Assembly: GCF_024127895.1 (NCBI RefSeq)
Contig: NZ_JAMYBK010000003.1
Coordinates: forward strand, 276,138-340,137
Length of the DNA stretch: 64,000 nucleotides
Source: Pseudomonas guariconensis
GTDB taxonomy: Bacteria > Pseudomonadota > Gammaproteobacteria > Pseudomonadales > Pseudomonadaceae
Reading direction: 5' to 3'
Part shown: positions 63,784 to 64,000 of the stretch, in pieces
Layout of the letters: each line of letters begins with the position of its first letter
Position numbering within the stretch: position 1 is the first letter of the stretch
Notes under the pieces: generated by a model
What the model saw: only the letters and a program-made list of their open reading frames with translations
Database searches by the model: none
Told to the model about the DNA's origin: nothing
Translations under genes and position numbers: made by a program

Positions 63784-64000
63784 ATGCCTCACCAATCCGA
63801 TCTGCGTTACAGCTTCCAGCCCCTTGTTGGCAACGCCGTGTTCGAGGTGGTGTCGTTCAAGCTCCACGAAGCCCTCAGCACACCCTTCGCGTTGCACCTG
63901 GAGCTGGTCAGCTTCGACGACGATGTCGCCTTCGGCGAACTGCTCGACAAACCCGTCCTGTTCACCCTCTGGCGCGGCGAACGCCCGTTGCGCTACGTGC
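63784..64000 (+). CDS. vgrG: type VI secretion tip protein VgrG (partial, N-terminus only)
   Basis: The window ends after 72 codons. Translation MPHQSDLRYSFQPLVGNAVF then EVVSFKLHEALSTPFALHLE and LVSFDDDVAFGELLDKPVLF is the gp27-like N-terminal domain of VgrG/TssI, the spike of the T6SS tail that punctures target cells. AAGGAT lies 7 nt before the ATG at 63784. The C-terminal extension that would reveal an effector domain, and the cognate effector genes, lie beyond the window. The 230 bp before it are AT-rich and overlap the start of the frameshifted membrane gene on the other strand. Confidence 0.9.
   Translation, partial: MPHQSDLRYSFQPLVGNAVFEVVSFKLHEALSTPFALHLELVSFDDDVAFGELLDKPVLFTLWRGERPLRYV

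Overview
The window is GC-rich, densely coded DNA that looks like a Pseudomonas chromosome, most likely from the P. putida group. The support is a benABR benzoate locus close to the P. putida type, Pseudomonas-style REP/REPIN elements (gtgggagccggcttgccggcg), a PagL of 173 aa, a GlxA-type AraC regulator beside a ProU transporter, many LysR regulators and a VgrG. No tRNA, rRNA, CRISPR array or prophage was seen.

Layout. (1) 1-3016: benzoate dioxygenase benAB and its activator benR, with a clear BenR-type tandem operator in front of benA. (2) 3292-9109: proVWX-like quaternary-amine/betaine importer with a GlxA/AraC regulator at the end of the operon and a divergent LysR regulator. (3) 9294-18715: accessory metabolism: lipoprotein, histidinol-phosphatase-like phosphatase, SDR with two tandem LysR genes, an IorAB-type molybdenum hydroxylase with a divergent MocA-like nucleotidyltransferase, and a universal stress protein. 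(4) 18889-28041: PagL lipid A deacylase, a PhyH dioxygenase, a Sad aldehyde dehydrogenase with LysR regulator, and a polyamine block (AraC regulator, glutamylpolyamine synthetase, PotF-like binding protein, PuuB-like oxidase). (5) 28148-34941: a solitary HigA-like antitoxin with its palindrome, an OafA-type O-acyltransferase, sdaA with a LysR regulator, and a membrane sulfatase/phosphoethanolamine-transferase-like protein. (6) 35326-53242: one uninterrupted 16-gene exopolysaccharide cluster. (7) 53336-57331: FecI/FecR/TonB-receptor iron uptake set with a Fur-like box. (8) 57319-64000: CHASE-GGDEF-EAL protein, GapN-like dehydrogenase, VOC protein behind a LexA-like box, an unknown 395-aa protein, a frameshifted membrane protein gene, and the start of a vgrG.

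The exopolysaccharide cluster is the most substantial system. It has UDP-glucuronate supply (Ugd plus a 4-epimerase-like SDR), an initiating phosphoglycosyltransferase, three further glycosyltransferases, Wzx/Wzy, Wza/Wzc-like export proteins, and a separate CpsD-like protein whose P-loop lysine is missing. It also holds two deacetylases (NodB and ChbG/YdjC types), two GNAT acyltransferases and a secreted TIM-barrel-like hydrolase. Most junctions are 4-nt ATGA overlaps, so the genes are probably translated as one coupled unit from the 384-bp upstream region. The sugar made cannot be read from the sequence.

Non-coding signals: BenR box, Fur-like box, LexA-like box, antitoxin operator, several strong hairpin terminators and four REP/REPIN sites. 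Two genes appear frameshifted (14089-14285 and 63237-63684). The latter shifts at a run of six G, next to vgrG.
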